Origin: Fulverythrobacter ferritrahens
Lineage (GTDB): Bacteria; Pseudomonadota; Alphaproteobacteria; Sphingomonadales; Sphingomonadaceae
Assembly (NCBI RefSeq): GCF_020539485.1
Contig: NZ_JACDXU010000001.1
Coordinates: 1,364,001-1,428,000 of the forward strand
Direction: 5' to 3'
DNA: 64,000 bases
How positions within the stretch are numbered: position 1 is the first letter of the stretch; every line of letters begins with the position of its first letter. A model generated the notes under the pieces. It was not told where the DNA came from. It worked only from the letters and a program-made list of their open reading frames with translations, and did no database searches. The translations under genes and the position numbers were made by a program. Positions 60,637 to 64,000 of the stretch are shown here, one piece after another.

Positions 60637-60774
60637 CGTCCTTACTCCTTCTTAAACCCGAATATAATTAGCCTGCTAAGTAGCAATCTTTCCCGCTGGG
60701 GCCAGACCTTTTCCGGCACATGCATCTCACAAGGGGTTGGAGAGCGCCACATGGGAAGTTAGAGATGGTTTCGT

Positions 60775-61989
60775 ATGCAACAGGTGTCGACAATTTCCGG
60801 GGCGCGGCTGCTCGATTCCATCGACGCGCCAGCTATGCTCTCCCAGGTAGAACGCTGGGCGGCGATCAACAGCGGCACCGCGAATCTCACCGGGCTGGCG
60901 GCGATGGCGGGCGATCTGGCCGATGCCTTTTCCGCCCTGCCGGGCGAAGTCACGCTGGAAGAGCCCGCCCCGGTCACCGCCATCGCGGCCGATGGACGGG
61001 AGGTCGTGAAGGATCATGGCCGCCACATGGTGCTGAGGGTCCGGCCGGATGCAGAGCGACGCTTTCTCCTCACCGGCCACATGGACACGGTGTTCCCCGT
61101 CGACCATCCGTTCCAGTCGCTCACCTGGCTCGACGCCGATACGCTCAATGGCCCCGGCACGGCCGACATGAAAGGCGGCCTGAGCGTCATCCTCGCCGCT
61201 CTCAGTGCCTTTGAGCGCACCGCCGAGGCAGCGAAAATCGGCTATGACGTGATGGTCAATTCGGACGAGGAGACCGGCTCGCTCTCCTCTGCACCGCTGA
61301 TTTCCACGCTGGCGCAGGGCAAATATGCCGCGCTTACCTACGAACCCTCCGCCCTGCCCGACGGCACCCTCGCCCATGCCAGAGGAGGCAGCGGAAACTA
61401 CTCCGTCACCGTAACCGGAAAATCCGCCCATGCGGGCCGGAACCCGCAGGAAGGGCGCAACGCAGTCGTCGCTGCGGCGCAGCTCGCCGTGGCTCTCAAG
61501 GCGCTCGACCATGCGGGTCTCAGCGTCAATCCCGCCCGGATCGACGGCGGCAGCGCGAATAATGTGGTGCCCGATCATGCCGTGCTGCGCTTCAACATCC
61601 GCCCTCGCTCCACCGAAGCGGCGGAAGGTTTCCAGACTGCTTTCGCCGCCCTGCTGGCCGAGATTTCCAGCGAACTGGATGTGACCTTCTACGTCCATGG
61701 CGGCATCACCCGCCCGCCCAAGCCGGTGGACGCGCGGGCGCAGAAATTATTCGATCTTGTAAAGGCTTGTGGCGCGGAATTGGATCAGACCCTTAACTGG
61801 CAGAACAGCGGTGGCGTATGCGATGGCAACAATATCGCCGCCTGCAACGTGCCCGTGGTCGATACGATGGGCGTACGCGGCGGTTCTATCCATTCGCCGC
61901 ATGAATTCATGATTGTGTCCTCGCTGCGGGAACGGGCGGCCTTGTCAGCCCTCGTCCTCCAGCGGCTATCCGTGGGAGCCCCGCTTTGA
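60775..61989 (+). CDS. M20-family metallohydrolase beside the AST genes
   Basis: A 404-aa M20 peptidase/deacetylase-type enzyme. Zinc-binding residues are H102 and D104 in LTGHMDTVFP, D131 in GPGTADMKGG and E165/E166 in VNSDEETGSL. The dimerisation domain occupies the middle (about 195-310). It overlaps astA in a TTGA arrangement, so it belongs to the arginine-succinyltransferase unit. Its substrate is unknown; succinylglutamate desuccinylation (the AstE step) is a plausible role because AstE itself is an M14 enzyme not seen here. ATG 60775 is the start. Divergent from glcB. Confidence 0.85.
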   Translation: MQQVSTISGARLLDSIDAPAMLSQVERWAAINSGTANLTGLAAMAGDLADAFSALPGEVTLEEPAPVTAIAADGREVVKDHGRHMVLRVRPDAERRFLLTGHMDTVFPVDHPFQSLTWLDADTLNGPGTADMKGGLSVILAALSAFERTAEAAKIGYDVMVNSDEETGSLSSAPLISTLAQGKYAALTYEPSALPDGTLAHARGGSGNYSVTVTGKSAHAGRNPQEGRNAVVAAAQLAVALKALDHAGLSVNPARIDGGSANNVVPDHAVLRFNIRPRSTEAAEGFQTAFAALLAEISSELDVTFYVHGGITRPPKPVDARAQKLFDLVKACGAELDQTLNWQNSGGVCDGNNIAACNVPVVDTMGVRGGSIHSPHEFMIVSSLRERAALSALVLQRLSVGAPL

Positions 61990-63002
61990 GTTTTCGCCTG
62001 CGCGCCGCAACCGCTGCGGACCTTGAACCGCTTTACCAGATGGCCAAACTCACAGGCGGCGGTTTCACCAATCTGCCGCCTGATCGCAAGGCGCTCGCCT
62101 CCAAGCTCGAGCGCGCCCAGAAGGCCTTTTCCCGCCCCGATGGCGAAATGGCGGACGAAGTATTCGTGCTGGTGCTGGAGAATGTCGAAACCCGCGAAGT
62201 GCGCGGCACCTGCCAGCTTTTCACTCAGGTCGGGCAGCTCTGGCCGTTTTATTCCTATCGCCTCACCACGCTGACCCAGCATTCGCAGGAACTGGACCGC
62301 ACGGTGCGCGCTGAACTGCTCAGCCTCGTCACCGATCTTGAAGGATCGAGCGAGGTCGGCGGGCTGTTCCTCCACCCCAACGAGCGCGCAGGCGGCCTTG
62401 GCATGCTGCTGGCCCGCAGCCGCTATCTGTTCATCGCCATGCATCGCCAGCGCTTTGCCGACCGTATTCTGGCGGAACTGCGCGGTATTATCGACGAACG
62501 TGGCGGATCGCCCTTCTGGGACGGTGTGGCCGGTCGCTTCTTCGGCATGAGTTTCCAGGAAGCCGATTATTTCAATGCCATCAACGGCAACCAGTTCATC
62601 GCGGACCTGATGCCCAAGCATCCTGTCTATATCGCCATGCTGAGCGAGGATGCCCGGAATGCCATCGGCGTCCCCCACCCCACCGGACGCGCCGCCATGC
62701 GCATGCTGGAGGCGGAAGGCTTCAATTTTGAAGGCTATGTCGACATTTTTGACGGCGGCCCGACCATGACCGCACGGACCGACAAGGTGGAAAGCGTGCG
62801 CAATTCCAGATGTTGCAAGGTAGTGGCGACGGAAGTGGATAAGGGCGAACAGGCCCTGATCGCCACCGGCCGTCTCTCCGACTTCCGCTGTTGCTATGGC
62901 GCCCGCAGCGTGGACGAAGATGGCAATGTCTCGATCGATTCCTGCGCAGCCGATATTCTGGATGTGAAACCCGGCGACGAGGTGTGGAGCGTGGCGCGGT
63001 GA
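61986..63002 (+). CDS. astA: Arginine N-succinyltransferase
   Basis: A 338-aa AstA, first step of the arginine succinyltransferase pathway (succinyl-CoA + arginine). Typical segments are MAKLTGGGFTNLPPDRKAL, YSYRLTTLTQHSQELDR, GLFLHPNERAGGLGMLLARSRYLF and GVAGRFFGMSFQEADYFN. The start is TTG 61986, which overlaps the M20 hydrolase stop (TTGA). The C-terminus overlaps the GTG of astB by 4 bp. The three genes are translationally coupled. Confidence 0.95.
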   Translation: MSFRLRAATAADLEPLYQMAKLTGGGFTNLPPDRKALASKLERAQKAFSRPDGEMADEVFVLVLENVETREVRGTCQLFTQVGQLWPFYSYRLTTLTQHSQELDRTVRAELLSLVTDLEGSSEVGGLFLHPNERAGGLGMLLARSRYLFIAMHRQRFADRILAELRGIIDERGGSPFWDGVAGRFFGMSFQEADYFNAINGNQFIADLMPKHPVYIAMLSEDARNAIGVPHPTGRAAMRMLEAEGFNFEGYVDIFDGGPTMTARTDKVESVRNSRCCKVVATEVDKGEQALIATGRLSDFRCCYGARSVDEDGNVSIDSCAADILDVKPGDEVWSVAR

Positions 63003-64000
63003 CGCTCGTCGAGATCAATTTTGACGGGTTGGTTGGCCCCAGCCACAATTATGCGGGCCTCAGTCTCGGCAATCTGGCCGCCACGGCCCATGCCGGGGAA
63101 GTTTCCTATCCGAAGGCGGCGGCGCTTCAGGGCCTGGCCAAGATGAGGGGCAATATGGAAATGGGGCTGGCGCAGGGATTTTTCCTGCCCTTGCCCCGCC
63201 CCAATCGCCGCTTTCTCGATCAGATTGCGGCAGACGTTCAGACCGACCATGCCCTGATCGCAGCCGCATGGTCCGCGTCCTCGATGTGGACGGCCAATGC
63301 CGCAACCATCTCGCCCGCGCCCGATACGCGAGACGGGCGCTGCCATCTGACTGCCGCCAATCTGGTAACGATGGCTCATCGCTTCCAGGAATGGCCTGAC
63401 ACCGCCCGGCAGTTGCGGCTCGCTTTTGCGGATGAGCACTATTTCGCGGTTCACGCCATAGTGCCTGCCTGCTTCGGGGACGAAGGCGCCGCCAATCACA
63501 TGCGCATGTGCCTCAGTCACGGCGAGCCGGGGCTGGAGATATTCGTCTATGGCAAACCCGGCGGGCGGTTCCCTGCGCGCCAGCATGAACAAGCCAGCCG
63601 GATCGTAGCGCGGTCCCACGGGCTCGATCCCGATAAAGTCCTGTTCGTGGAGCAGAATCCCGACGCGATCGCAGCCGGGGCTTTCCATAATGACGTTGTG
63701 GCCGTGGCGAATGAGCGGGTGCTGTTCACGCACGAACTCGCCTTCGCCGATCCGGAAGGCACTTACGCCGCCATTCGGGAGAAACTGCCCGAGGCGGAAA
63801 TCGTGGTTGTTCCCGCCAGCTCTGTGAGCCTGGCGGAAGCGATCCGCACCTATCTGTTCAATGCCCAGCTTCTGACCCTGCCGACAGGAGAGATGGCGCT
63901 TATCATCCCCACCGAAGCGCATGAAAGCCCCGCAGTGCGCACATGGCTGGATGCGATGCTGGCCGGTAATGGCCCGATCCGCCGGGTAATCCCGGTGGAT
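62999..64000 (+). CDS. astB: Succinylarginine dihydrolase (partial, cut by window end)
   Basis: An AstB fragment of 334 codons, open to the window end. The GTG start at 62999 overlaps astA, and the first residues VEINFDGLVGPSHNYAGLS are diagnostic. Later segments FFLPLPRPNRRFLDQIAAD, SSMWTANAATISPAPDTRDG and ANLVTMAHRFQEW match the family; full AstB has about 440 aa, so roughly 100 residues are missing. It converts succinylarginine to succinylornithine plus two ammonia and CO2. It is the last gene seen of the AST unit; astC and astD could lie beyond. Confidence 0.95.
   Translation, partial: MTLVEINFDGLVGPSHNYAGLSLGNLAATAHAGEVSYPKAAALQGLAKMRGNMEMGLAQGFFLPLPRPNRRFLDQIAADVQTDHALIAAAWSASSMWTANAATISPAPDTRDGRCHLTAANLVTMAHRFQEWPDTARQLRLAFADEHYFAVHAIVPACFGDEGAANHMRMCLSHGEPGLEIFVYGKPGGRFPARQHEQASRIVARSHGLDPDKVLFVEQNPDAIAAGAFHNDVVAVANERVLFTHELAFADPEGTYAAIREKLPEAEIVVVPASSVSLAEAIRTYLFNAQLLTLPTGEMALIIPTEAHESPAVRTWLDAMLAGNGPIRRVIPVD

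Overview
The window is GC-rich bacterial chromosome with tightly packed, often overlapping genes. It most likely comes from an alphaproteobacterium of the order Sphingomonadales (Novosphingobium/Erythrobacter-like). The clues are three TonB-dependent receptors in 22 kb, an HdaA-type DnaA homologue next to purM, a DUF2794 protein, a short RNase E/G-like protein between maf and yacG, and the lptD-surA-pdxA-rsmA operon. Genus and species cannot be settled from the sequence alone. I saw no rRNA, integrase, transposase, prophage or CRISPR array; the one tRNA is tRNA-Phe(GAA) at 11956-12031.

Layout. 0.1-3.7 kb: a TonB receptor, then an ECF41-type sigma factor with its carboxymuconolactone-decarboxylase partner and a matching promoter. 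3.7-9.6 kb (minus): 5-formyl-THF cyclo-ligase, uvrC and a 1015-aa TonB receptor carrying a tandemly duplicated Cys/EF-hand-like insert. 9.8-12 kb: infA, maf, RNase E/G-like gene, yacG, tRNA-Phe. 12.3-14.9 kb: a secreted G8-domain/beta-helix protein that resembles animal CEMIP/TMEM2 hyaluronidases. 15-19.5 kb: small metabolic genes, an SDR/HxlR divergent pair and a Tat-type MsrB. 19.5-23.8 kb (minus): a module of NTF2-like protein, GNAT, nitrilase-family hydrolase and TonB receptor. 24-29 kb: purC, an M16 protease, purS-purQ. 29-35 kb (minus): GGDEF/EAL protein, glmS, glmU. 35.3-40.5 kb: gph, a gene-poor stretch with hairpin repeats and a strong minus-strand promoter, a phosphate-type porin behind periodic Pho-box-like repeats, an MFE-2-type SDR and two DUF4328 paralogues. 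40.5-47.5 kb: DUF2794, cysE, hdaA and a DUF2066-like gene, divergent from purM, purN (fused to a YjbR domain) and a sulfotransferase, then ndk. 47.7-55.4 kb: holC and pepA, divergent from lptD-surA-pdxA-rsmA. 55.4-60.6 kb: PilZ protein, TonB-C-like protein, Rap1a/Tai-like protein, acyltransferase, malate synthase G. 60.8-64 kb: an M20 hydrolase, astA and astB (cut by the window end), the start of arginine succinyltransferase catabolism.

Functionally the window mixes housekeeping work (five purine genes: purC, purS, purQ, purM, purN; UDP-GlcNAc supply by glmS/glmU; LPS export; nucleotide-excision repair; DnaA control) with outer-membrane uptake and catabolic modules. The least expected items are the CEMIP/TMEM2-like protein, the repeat insert in the second TonB receptor, nine back-to-back hairpins between purQ and the GGDEF/EAL gene, the PurN-YjbR fusion, a possible ncRNA or leaderless gene at about 36.1-36.6 kb, and a stem that buries the start site of a DUF4328 gene.
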